A program made the position numbers and the translations under genes. Source: Brachionus manjavacas (Eukaryota; Rotifera; Eurotatoria; Ploima; Brachionidae). Taken from it: DNA of 64,000 nucleotides. Below, piece by piece: positions 1-8,452 of the stretch. Positions within the stretch are counted from its first letter, which is position 1. Each line of letters starts with the position of its first letter. The notes under the pieces are model-generated. The model ran no database searches. It saw only the letters and a program-made list of their open reading frames with translations, and was not told the origin of the DNA. The DNA is taken from NCBI GenBank assembly GCA_019054805.1, contig JAHQIY010000044.1, forward strand, positions 158,701 through 222,700. Reading direction: 5' to 3'.

Positions 1-39
1 ACGAGCTCTACATATTGACTCGTACTTTTACAAATAATG

Positions 40-47
40 TATATAAA
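40..47 (+). promoter_or_regulatory. possible TATA box upstream of Wnt
   Basis: TATATAAA lies about 30 bases before the Wnt start codon. If it is used, the 5' leader would be only a few bases. In this AT-rich DNA such a string can occur by chance, and the true leader may extend left of the window or be trans-spliced. Confidence 0.25.
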
Positions 48-76
48 GTGTTGAAATTCTTTTAAAAAATACAATC

Positions 77-1229
77 ATGAAAAATTGGATATACCTCATT
101 TTTGTGCTGATGCCATTGTGCCACGCATCGCTCAGTTGGCTGTAAGAACCCGCCAATTTAAATTTTTTTCAAATTTTTTTAAATTTAACTTTTGAAACAG
201 ATCAATAGCACATGTCACACATTTGTCAAAAAATATGAGCCAAGCGCAAATTTGCGACAACTTGGCCGGATGGACCAACATACAAAAAAAATTCTGCCGC
301 GAACATTTTGACTTTATGGACATCATTTACCATGCAGCCAAAATTACTCTGTCCGAGTGTCAAAGCCAATTCAAAAGTCGAAGATGGAACTGTTCCACGT
401 CCAACAATCCAAATGTTTTTAATCGTCTACCAGAGTCTGGTTTACGAGAAGCTGCTTTTGTGTACGCATTGTCTTCAGCTGCTTTGACCTACTCAATAAC
501 AAGTGCATGCAGTGAGGGAAAATTGGCTGGCTGCAGTTGTGATGAGACAAAAAAAAGACCCATCAGAAATGGTCACTTGTGGTATGGGTACAAAATTATA
601 GATAAAAATTAAAAAAAAAAATATTTTTTTTTATTAAAAAAAGGTGTTCTGATAACATAGCGTATGGGATGGCAGTGGCCGAGAGTTTTTTGGACCCTCG
701 ACTGAGAAAAAGAGTAAATTTGTTGGTGGTCAACTTGCACAATTTTGAGACTGGTCGCAAAGTAATTGAAAAAAATATGAACAGACAATGTAAGTGTCAC
801 GGTGTTTCGGGTGCTTGTGAGATTAAGACTTGTTGGCGATCGATGCCTTCTTTTTCGCTCATTGGAACAAAGCTAAAAGAAAAGTATGATGCAGCAGTAC
901 AGGTCAATGTGGAGAGAAAAATGAACCGGAAAAGAGTGGTGGCGCGGAATAGAGCACTGACTAGTTTGTCTAAAAATGAATTGGTTTATGTTAGAAATAG
1001 CCCGGATTTTTGCAGACCGATTCCGCGGCTTGCCACCTATGGCACTAGGGATCGAGTTTGTAACAAGACATCTCGAGGCATTGACAGTTGTGATTTGTTG
1101 TGTTGCGGTCGGCCGTATGTCACTCAGCTTGAAGTGGTTTCGTACAAATGTAATTGTACATTTAAATGGTGCTGTTCAGTCATTTGTAAAGAGTGTAAAA
1201 AAATTCAAGAGGTAACAAGATGTAGATAA
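77..1229 (+). CDS. Wnt-family secreted signalling ligand, Wnt4-like (three exons)
   Basis: The exon model is 77-141, 201-587 and 644-1229, giving 345 residues and a TAA stop. The ATG at 77 opens a hydrophobic signal peptide (MKNWIYLIFVLM). Both introns are GT-AG, and joining them restores Wnt hallmarks: RRWNCS with its N-glycosylation site, the junction reading WYGCSDNIAYG, and CKCHGVSGAC with the serine (about residue 206) that is lipid-modified in Wnts for Frizzled binding. The cysteine-rich C-terminus ends in Cys-Arg, as usual. By family knowledge the product is palmitoleoylated in the ER, carried by Wntless and secreted to bind Frizzled/LRP receptors. The length is normal for the family (about 350-400). 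The Wnt4 assignment rests on ACSEGKLAGCSCD, SDNIAYGMA and CNKTSRGIDSCDLLCCGR and is moderate. Family membership is near certain. A phylogeny could move it to another subfamily. Confidence 0.93.
142..200 (+). other. Wnt intron 1 (59 bp)
   Basis: The intron starts GTAAGA and ends TTTTGAAACAG. It interrupts a codon after its second base (ct|a) and separates the signal-peptide exon from the mature-protein exon. The splice is inferred from frame continuity and family alignment; no transcript was seen. Confidence 0.8.
588..643 (+). other. Wnt intron 2 (56 bp)
   Basis: The intron starts GTACAA and ends AAAAAAAG. It contains in-frame stops, so it must be removed. Splicing at these sites rebuilds the invariant Wnt sequence GCSDN across the junction, which makes this assignment strong. 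Confidence 0.9.
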
Positions 1230-1402
1230 GACAAGTGCTTAGATCTCAGTGTGTATTTTGTTTATCTATTAAAAACAATTGGTACATTTTTTGTTTGATC
1301 CATTCAATTAGTTAAGAATATGTTTTTACAAGTGACCTCAATTATTTTTTTTTTGATAAATTTATTTAATTTTTTTTGTAATTTAAATAATTCAATTTTT
1401 TG

Positions 1403-1408
1403 AATAAA
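1403..1408 (+). terminator. candidate poly(A) signal for Wnt
   Basis: AATAAA lies 174 bases after the Wnt stop codon. It is the first canonical hexamer I found downstream, but AT-rich sequence makes chance matches likely. Confidence 0.4.
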
Positions 1409-1666
1409 ATTTTTTGATAGAAAGTTTTGAACCATTAATTAAAAAGGATCACGTGTCCTCACTACTAGTAAAACTATCTTGACTACTTTAAAATTTTTTG
1501 CTGCTATTTAAATTAATAATATTTAGGTTTTCTAAGCTTCTTATCAGATATCTAATTTGCAAGCAATAAAAAATATTATTTCTTTAAAAGTATTTTTAAA
1601 TCAGTCAAAAATTTAAATTTTTATTTAAATTAGTTTTTTCTTGATTTTTATTTTTGATTTTTTAAA

Positions 1667-1750
1667 TCTGAAGGAGCTTATTTTTTATTTTATTTTTAAT
1701 CTGAAAGAGCTTTAGCTCGGCTCAGATAAAACAAATAAATAAATAAATAA
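1667..1750 (+). mobile_element. LINE 3'-end fragments with AAAT-type tail
   Basis: The motif TCTGAARGAGCTTTAGCTCGG, followed by ACAAATAAATAAATAAATAA, occurs at 1699-1750. A shorter broken copy (TCTGAAGGAGCTTA) lies just before it at 1667-1680. The same motif and tail end the reverse-transcriptase remnant at 7631-7676, so both loci appear to carry 3' ends of one non-LTR family. No coding part remains here, which implies heavy 5' truncation. Confidence 0.6.
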
Positions 1751-2238
1751 TTATTTTATCAGTCAATTAATTTATTTGTCATCAAATTTAGTTTTTTTGT
1801 CAGTCCATTAATTGATGTCCAAAAGAAATTTAATGTTAATTTATTTTTTTTTACGCCAATTTATTTAAAATTATGGTAAAATATTTTTGCTTTAAACTGA
1901 ATCAAATTATTAAAGTTCTTACACAAATCATCGATCTGCATCTTAAGAATTAAGCAGTCCAAAAACAAAAATCTCAAAAAAAAAACCAAGCATCTAAGAA
2001 TTTTACTAAAGCAATATAAAAAATAGAAATAAATGCTCATTTTTAAAATTTAAATAATTTGAATTGAGAAAAAAAAATTGAAAAATTCTTCTTAATAAAA
2101 TTGATAATTTTTTTGACATAGATTTACTGCTACAAAAAATTGAATACCAATGAAATCTGCATAGATAAACTACGACTGTATTTTGCCCAAAAGAACGAAG
2201 ACTGTCCTTTATTCATTGATCAGTTGTCATAAAATGGA

Positions 2239-2447
2239 TCAATTTTGTAGCGTCGATCAGTCTTTTCAAAGTAAAATTGATATATATTTTTCTTTTAAAT
2301 CTTTTTTTTATTTTTAATTAATAATAATTATTTTTGTGTCTGAGATAATTTCAATTTTGTAGCGTCGATCAGTCTTTTCAAAGTAAAATTGATATATATT
2401 TTTCTTTTAAATCTTTTTTTTATTTTTAATTAATAATAATTATTTTT
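2239..2447. repeat. two-copy direct repeat, about 97 bp, period 112 bp
   Basis: The stretch beginning TCAATTTTGTAGCGTCGATC at 2239 is repeated almost exactly from 2351. Both copies continue through the same AT-rich tract ending TAATAATTATTTTT. A spacer of about 15 bases (GTGTCTGAGATAATT) separates them. The near identity suggests a recent local duplication. Confidence 0.85.
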
Positions 2448-3891
2448 ATCATAAAAATAATAAATAAGTTATTTATTATTTTTATTCAAATTCAATTACT
2501 TTCTATTTTTAAAAAACTAAAAACTTTTTTTTATTTTAATCATTTTTTTTACAATAATTGGGTTTAAACGAAGGCGTTAGCCTTTCGGACGTACATGGGG
2601 ATCACTCCCAAATTATATTTTAAATAAAAAAATAAATAATAAAAAATAATTCCTAAAAATAAAATTTGTTTTTTAATTTTTTTCTTCCCATTCTTTAACA
2701 TGCAAATTTGATTAATACGATGTCTATTTTTTTCGCCCAAACACATCCTATTAGCCAGACTCGACTTTATTGCTTCGAATTTTGAAAAAGTTTCGAAAAA
2801 AAATTTCGCACTGATAAAAAATTATTTCTCATTTTGGAAGGGTGCAAAATTCCCTACGGTCAAAATTAGCAAAAAAATGAACTTTTAGATAAAATCAAAC
2901 ACCTGGGGCAATGTTAAAAAAGACTCATTTAAAAGACTATCATATGTGTATTTAATAAAAGTCGAAAGTACGAAATATAATTACAAATTACTCAAGCTCA
3001 TTCTAAATGTCAGCCTTGGAACTTGAAAATGAAAAATTTTATTTTCAACAAAAAAATCGAAATAAATCAAGCTAAAGTTTTTTCGCACTAAATTTAAATT
3101 TTGTTTTGTTAAAAAAAGACAAATTGTAAAACAATTAAGGCCATTTGAAATTTTGCCTTTTTAAAAATTTCTCCAAACATTAAATTAAAATTGAGATTTA
3201 AATTTTTTCCAATTAAAAAATAAGATAAAAGTATAAAAAAAACAATCTTATCAATAAAATAAAATTAATTATCATAAGCATTCATTTTACTCTGAATATT
3301 TTGTTTTAAAAATAAACGCAATTTCCGACACCTTTGGAAAAAAGAGTCCGCTGAAACAAAATTTTCAAAATCTTAGTTCTTTGACTTAAAAAAAAGCTCC
3401 TTCACAAAAAATACATAATAATAAGTGTGTATTTTATGAAAAAAATTGCTAAATAAAAATTTTCTCGGATCGAACTTGAACATACGGCCGACAAAAAAAG
3501 AAAAAAAATCCAAATTATCTCAGACACCAATGTGTATAAATATATTGAATGCATTTAAGAAAATTAATTTGTATAATCAAACACATTGAGCTCAGCAAGC
3601 TCACACTAAAGTGTGCACCAAAACCATGTAAAGACTAAAAAACTAGCATTTCAATTTCTGTGTCGTTTATTTCACATGAAAGAAAAAAAACATTTTCTTT
3701 TCACCAAGCATTGGCACAGCTCATTTCTCTCTTAAATGGGACCCGAGGCCAAAGCAAATACTTTTAGATGATCCATTTAGATTGCGACATGGTTGACTGC
3801 TTTGCTTAATTGGCCAATCTAATGACAAACATTTATCATGTCAATAAATCGAACTTACATTAGATAGGTCAAACCATGGCAGCATTTTTCC

Positions 3892-3899
3892 TATAAATA
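3892..3899 (+). promoter_or_regulatory. probable TATA box of the CARM1 gene
   Basis: TATAAATA lies 56 bases upstream of the CARM1 ATG. Normal spacing would put transcription start near 3920-3930 and leave a leader of about 20-25 bases. The surrounding 100 bases are less AT-rich than the rest of the spacer, which makes this a better candidate than most AT strings nearby. Confidence 0.45.
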
Positions 3900-3947
3900 C
3901 TTGACTTTTGCTAACCATAGATCATCAAATTTTAGAAAAGCCAAATC

Positions 3948-6469
3948 ATGAGCCAAAGCCTCAAAATCGACTTCGTCATCCTCAGCAAGCTGGACAAGGA
4001 GGGCAACCTGAATTTGCTTCACGCCAAGCCGCTCTCACTAGAGCTCCTCAACCAAGTGCCCGACTCGGCGCTCATTTTTTCCGAGGACAAAAAAACCAGC
4101 CTGTTCAAGTACACCATAGGCAAGGAGGTCGAGTACGCCAAACTGGGCACCAACAAAGTCATCATCAACACCAACACGGACAGCATCAGCATCCAATTTG
4201 CCAAAGAGTGCGAAAAGTGCGAATTTCTGGCCACACTGAGCGAAATTCGCAATGGCAAAAAGAACTCTTTGTTCGAGCAGCGCACCGAAGAGTCATCGGC
4301 AGTGCAGTACTTCCAGTTCTACTCGCTGCTTTCTCAGCAGCAGAATATGATGCAGGACTATGTGCGCACCGCGACCTATCAGCGCGCCATCTTCGACAAC
4401 TCTGTGGACTTTGAGGGCAAAGTGGTGTTGGACGTGGGCGCCGGCTCAGGCATCCTGTCATTTTTTGCGGCACAGGCAGGCGCAGCTAAAGTGTACGCAG
4501 TCGAGGCCAGCTCAATGGCGCAGCATGCCACTTCTCTGGTCAAAGCAAATGGCATGTCCGGTAAAATAAAGGTGATAGCGGGCAAAATCGAGGACATCGA
4601 TCTGCCCGAGAAGGTGGACGTGATCATATCGGAGCCTATGGGCTACATGCTGCTCAATGAACGCATGCTCGAGAGTTATCTGCATGCCAAGAAGTTTTTG
4701 AAGCCGAATGGCAAAATGTACCCCACTCAGGGCGATCTGTATGTGGCTCCGTTCACTGACGAAGCGTTGTTTATGGAACAGGCCGCCAAAGCTAACTTTT
4801 GGACCCAGAATTCTTTCTATGGCATCGACTTGAGCGCACTCAAGCCTGTCGCTTTTGAAGAGTACTTTAAACAGCCTGTGGTGGACACTTTCGACCCGAG
4901 GATTATTATTTCACCGCCGGTCAAGCACACCTTTGACTTTTTGACCGCCACTGAAGAAGATTTGCTGAGCATTGAGATTCCGGTCAAGTTTGATGTGCAG
5001 GCTGCATCGGTGGTCCACGGTCTAGCTTTCTGGTTTGACGTGGCTTTCATTGGAACCACGTAAGTTCAGTTTTTTATATAAAAATAGAATCAATTTTTAT
5101 TTTTTTAGTTTTATTAATTAAAAATTTAGGATGAAAAGTTTTAATTAAGTGGCAGTCATATAAAAATTTTATTGTTAATAGGATTTAATTTCTTCTAATT
5201 GATTCTGTATAAAGATATTTTTGTTTATAAATAGAAATATTTAGATGAATGGATATGGACGATTTGTTGTACAAAAAAATTCAGACTTATACAGGCTGAA
5301 AAGAAGGTTTATTTGATTCAAGCTGAAGCTAGAGTCATTGTCTTTAAATTATTAAAAAAAATTCAAAATTTGAGTCAAGGATTAAAAATTAAGTGACAAA
5401 AAAATATTATTAAAAGAGTAAATTTTTATAGCTTATAAAACATTTTTTCTGTAACCATTAAAAGATAATTTGGTGACTGGCATTTAAACACAATGTTTAA
5501 TAAATGTTTTAAAAGAAATTTCCAATTTGATTATTAAGATTTTAAATTTTTGGAAAACAGTTTTTTTTATTTAAACTTAAAATAATGAATTTAAAAAAAA
5601 ATTTCCGCCATGACAAATAGATATAATTTTTACCCAACAAAAAATATTTTAAAACTCTTACTATGTTTTTTAAAAACAAAATCAAAATTTTAATTACAAA
5701 AAAGTTTTGTTTTTTAAGTAATTAATCAAGTTTCATTTGGTTATTTGGTTAATATAAGTTAAAAAAAAACACGTGACCAGCAAAAATTTTTTAATTCTTT
5801 TTTATAAATTTTTTGCCAAGAATCTCGATCAGCTTGAAAATCAGCTTCAAGTTTCAAAATTCTTTATAAAATAAAATAGAATTTATTTTATTTATTTAAT
5901 TGTCTTATTAAAAAAATACTTAATTAATAATTGATAAGCAAGAAAATTAATTTATCTCCTATTTTCCTTTAAGGACTCAAACATGGCTTTCAACTGCACC
6001 GACTCAGCCACTTACCCACTGGTACCAGGTTCGTTGCTTGTTTCCACAGCCTTTTTTGGTCACTCGAGCAGCTCAGCTTGTAGGCAAAGTGAGCCTCAAG
6101 ACTAATAAGAGACAAAGCTATGACGTTTCGATGATGGTCACTGTCGAAGGATCGACCCAAGTATTCTCAAACACTCTGGACTTGAAAAATCCCTACTTTA
6201 GATACAACGGCCAGGTGGCACTGCCTGCCGGACACTTTCACGAATCTCCCACTGAATATTACTTGAACCAGTATTCGACAATGGTCAATCAGAGTCAAGG
6301 ATACCAACAGCAATCTCAAGGTGAGTAAATTTTGCCATTTTGATATTTTTGTTTTAAATTTTTTTTAGATAATTTAAGCAATCAATTAGCGGACACCCAG
6401 TTTTTTAATGGATCGCATAAAAATGGACACAGTAATCATGTCGAAAAAACTGCTCACGCTGCTCATTAA
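3948..6469 (+). CDS. CARM1: CARM1/PRMT4-type protein arginine methyltransferase (three exons)
   Basis: The exon model is 3948-5059, 5974-6320 and 6369-6469, giving 519 residues and a TAA stop. By family knowledge it asymmetrically dimethylates arginines on histone H3 and on transcription and splicing factors, using S-adenosylmethionine, mainly in the nucleus. Residues 1 to about 105 match the position of the CARM1-specific N-terminal PH-like domain. [15 protein letters not shown] and [12 protein letters not shown] are near-diagnostic for CARM1. The SAM-binding motif [10 protein letters not shown] is near 160-168, the double-E loop [11 protein letters not shown] has Glu229 and Glu238, and THW is at 385-387. 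Exon joins are in frame; exon 2 continues [16 protein letters not shown] as in animal CARM1. The tail after the catalytic barrel is short and rich in Gln, Asn and His, so the protein is about 90 residues shorter than the 608-residue human one. Identification is very secure. Confidence 0.96.
5060..5973 (+). other. CARM1 intron 1 (914 bp)
   Basis: The intron starts GTAAGT and ends TTTCCTTTAAG, and splits a Thr codon after its second base. It is by far the longest intron in the window. It is AT-rich, and I see no gene, RNA or clear mobile element in it. Confidence 0.9.
6321..6368 (+). other. CARM1 intron 2 (48 bp)
   Basis: The intron starts GTGAGT and ends TTTTTTTTAG. It splits a codon after its first base. 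Splicing opens a 33-codon terminal exon that ends in TAA at 6467. Without splicing, the frame stops within three codons (at 6326-6328). The position lies past conserved sequence, so support comes from splice signals and frame only. Confidence 0.75.
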
Positions 6470-6633
6470 ATTTTAAATAGTCAATTGAAATTAAAGGTGA
6501 AAATTTTGAGAAAATTTACTTCAACTATTTAGATTTTAAATTAGAGTAGTTTTTTTTTAAACTTTTTTTCGTAATTTTATAAGCATCAAATAAGCTTATA
6601 TTTGAATTGGACATGTTTTTTTCTCTTAATTTA

Positions 6634-6639
6634 AATAAA
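6634..6639 (+). terminator. candidate poly(A) signal for CARM1
   Basis: AATAAA lies about 165 bases after the CARM1 stop. Two further hexamers follow at 6713 and 6774, so the site actually used is uncertain. Confidence 0.35.
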
Positions 6640-7050
6640 TTGAAATTTTTTTTTATTTAAAGTAATTAAAAATTTATAACATTTTTAAAATTATACAGAT
6701 TATTTTTTAACAAATAAAAAATTAATTTCGATATTTTGATCTAAATTCATCTTCTTCTAGATCTTTGAAATTTAATAAACATTTTTGCTTTCACAAAAAA
6801 AAAAACATTCAACTTTTAAATTTAATTAACTAAAGCTGTTTTATAAATAAGGAATTGTAGGTGTAGGAATTTTCAGTGGGTGAAATATCTATTTTTGAGA
6901 AAATAAATCTTTTATCTTAAAGTATTCTTTATTCACGAAAAACTTGAAGTTTAAACTATAAAAATGCATTAAAAAAGCAAAAGATGTAAAAAAAAATCAT
7001 CAAAAATAGTTTCAGTTTTTTTAAAAAATTTGCTTTGAAATGACCAACTC

Positions 7051-7120
7051 TTTGTCAGTCCATTAATTGAAAGCCTTTTTTATATACAAGGGTTTAAATT
7101 AAAAGAAATTTAATGGTCGT
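7051..7120. repeat. small dispersed repeat, second copy near 1796-1835
   Basis: TTTGTCAGTCCATTAATTGA and, downstream, AAAAGAAATTTAATG occur in the same order here and near 1796-1835. The spacing is longer here (about 30 bases against a few). CCATTAATT and AATTTAATGG near the two ends are roughly inverted to each other, as in a short MITE-like element. That reading is speculative with two copies. Confidence 0.4.
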
Positions 7121-7191
7121 GTTCAGTAGTCTTTTCTAGCTAAAAAAAAGAGAGTGATAATCTTAACTTAAAAATTTATGGAAACAGGATA

Positions 7192-7676
7192 ATGAACCAA
7201 AAAGAAATCAAGTTTCTTGGTATAAAATTTGATTCTAAGTTAAACTTTAATATACTAGTAGACGAAATTAAAGAACGCTGCAACAAAAGGCTAAATATTA
7301 TTAAGATATTGTCAAACGAAAAATGGGGTCTCAATCAAAACACACTTGGAAATTTATATAAATCTTTAGTCGGATCGATTTTAGACTATTCTTTTCCTTG
7401 CTTTAATTCATTTTCAGAAAATAATATCAAAAAACTACAAGCAATTCAGAATACAGCAGTAAGATCTATCTTTAAGTTAAAATATGATACTCCCTCCAAC
7501 ATCGTAACAATCTTTTCCAATTTATATCTTTTCAACTTTCATTTTTTTAGCTTATTTACTCTATTTTGATTCTTTTTTTTTATCTCATTTTATTAACTTT
7601 AATTTTATTTTTATTTTATTTTTTAACTTATTCTGAAGGAGCTTTAGCTCGGTAAAGAAAACAAATAAATAAATGG
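7192..7676 (+). mobile_element. 5'-truncated non-LTR retrotransposon (LINE), end of reverse transcriptase plus 3' tail
   Basis: A frame from 7192 to 7569 (125 codons) contains KFLGIKFDSKLNF, LYKSLVGSILDYS and LQAIQNTAVRSIFKLKYDTP. These match the C-terminal thumb region of reverse transcriptases of Jockey/CR1-like LINEs. The palm and catalytic YxDD motif, endonuclease and ORF1 are all absent, so the copy is dead. After the stop comes a T-rich 3' untranslated stretch, then TCTGAAGGAGCTTTAGCTCGG and an ACAAATAAATAAAT tail ending near 7676. The normal C-terminus may also be shortened, because the frame runs into T-rich sequence soon after the conserved block. Clade assignment is from motif memory only. 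Confidence 0.85.
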
Positions 7677-7875
7677 TTTAAAATAAAATAAGTAGAATTA
7701 AATAACTATTAAAAAATAACTATTTTTTTAACCAATTTATGAAAAAAAACAACTTTTTTAAATTTTCGATTTTTCGAAAAAAAAAACATCTTTCAAAAAT
7801 TTTGAATTTTGAATTGGCCGTTTTGAATTTTACCAAATTTAACCAAAATTATCTCAAAATCCTGAAAACTTACGC

Positions 7876-7986
7876 AATTTTTCGTAAAATACCTCTTTCT
7901 CACTTTTCGGATTTTGCGTTAATTTACGTAAAATGTGGTAAAATTTTGTTAATTAACGATATTTTACGTAATTTTTCGTAAAATAC
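7876..7986. repeat. short direct and inverted repeats around TTACGTAA
   Basis: AATTTTTCGTAAAATAC is present at 7876-7892 and 7970-7986. TTACGTAAAAT at 7924-7934 and ATTTTACGTAA at 7961-7971 can form an 11-bp stem with a 26-base loop. The pattern could be a miniature element remnant or a chance product of low complexity. Confidence 0.55.
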
Positions 7987-8433
7987 TGTTATCAAATCAC
8001 CACTGTATGTTTCAATTTTATTTTGTTGTCATATGAACTAATATAAATTAATTAATTTTTTTTGATAAACTAAAAATTCTTTAGATAAATTTCATCTTCT
8101 AGAATATTATCCTCTAATATTTTTTTAATAGTTTTTTTTATATATAAAATAAGCGTGATAAAAAATAATTGAAAAAAATATAGAAAAGACTGCTAAACTT
8201 AGGTTCTAACATATGCCAAAAAAATAGTTGAGTCTATTTTTAGATGATTTTTTTTTCTTTATCTTTTTCCTTACAGTTTCTTTTATTTTTCTTTCAAAAA
8301 TTTTTAAAAGAAAGAAAGAAAAAATATTCGAGCAAAAGCTAGATAAAAGGAATAGTTGACGAAGAAGACGGCTATCAATTAGTTTTTCAAAAAAAAAAAC
8401 TGAAAAATATTAATAAAATTGTATCCTTAAGTA

Positions 8434-8439
8434 TTTATT
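8434..8439 (-). terminator. candidate poly(A) signal for CDP-diacylglycerol synthase
   Basis: AATAAA on the minus strand (TTTATT on plus) lies 14 bases past the stop codon. This is plausible for very short 3' untranslated regions, but the flanking AT-rich DNA offers many chance hexamers. Confidence 0.4.
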
Positions 8440-8452
8440 TACAAAATCAAAC

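Larger units (their letters stand above)
1230..3947. other. AT-rich intergenic spacer with repeat debris
   Basis: This is 2.7 kb of homopolymer-rich, AT-rich DNA between Wnt and CARM1. I see no convincing gene or RNA gene. It holds LINE-type 3' ends (about 1667-1750), a short dispersed repeat (1796-1835), a near-tandem duplication (2239-2447) and one half of a short inverted repeat pair (2336 with 3513). A 60-codon minus-strand frame at 2564-2746 has no recognisable domain. The last about 60 bases hold the probable CARM1 promoter. Confidence 0.7.
6470..7190. other. AT-rich spacer between CARM1 and the LINE remnant
   Basis: This contains the CARM1 3' untranslated region and AT-rich DNA. At 7051-7070 a 20-base string (TTTGTCAGTCCATTAATTGA) recurs from about 1796, and each copy is followed by AAAAGAAATTTAATG, so a small dispersed element is likely. 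No gene was seen. Confidence 0.6.
7677..8452. other. AT-rich spacer with clustered TTTCGTAAAA-type repeats
   Basis: An 80-codon frame at 7739-7981 is low-complexity Lys/Asn/Phe sequence and is unlikely to be a gene. Within it are direct repeats of AATTTTTCGTAAAATAC (7876 and 7970) and an 11-bp inverted pair TTACGTAAAAT / ATTTTACGTAA (7924-7934 and 7961-7971). An AAAGAAAGAAAG run lies near 8307. Nothing else was recognised. Confidence 0.55.

Noticed and set aside
132-326. Minus-strand frame opposite Wnt intron 1 and exon 2
   Set aside because: It is antisense to conserved Wnt coding sequence and has no domain features.
976-1215. Frame of 79 codons overlapping Wnt exon 3
   Set aside because: It lies wholly inside the Wnt frame in another phase and lacks conserved features.
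2564-2746. Minus-strand frame of 60 codons ending PMYVRKANAFV
   Set aside because: Mostly Lys/Ile/Phe low-complexity sequence. The end looks protein-like and might be a transposon tail, but there is not enough to call a gene.
3908-5059. Other long frames overlapping CARM1 exon 1 on both strands (for example 3908-4414 plus, 4186-4473 minus)
   Set aside because: They are shadow frames created by the high GC content of exon 1, which is a clear CARM1 coding sequence.
7739-7981. Plus-strand frame of 80 codons
   Set aside because: The translation is AT-driven Lys/Asn/Phe/Leu sequence across short repeats, with no motif.
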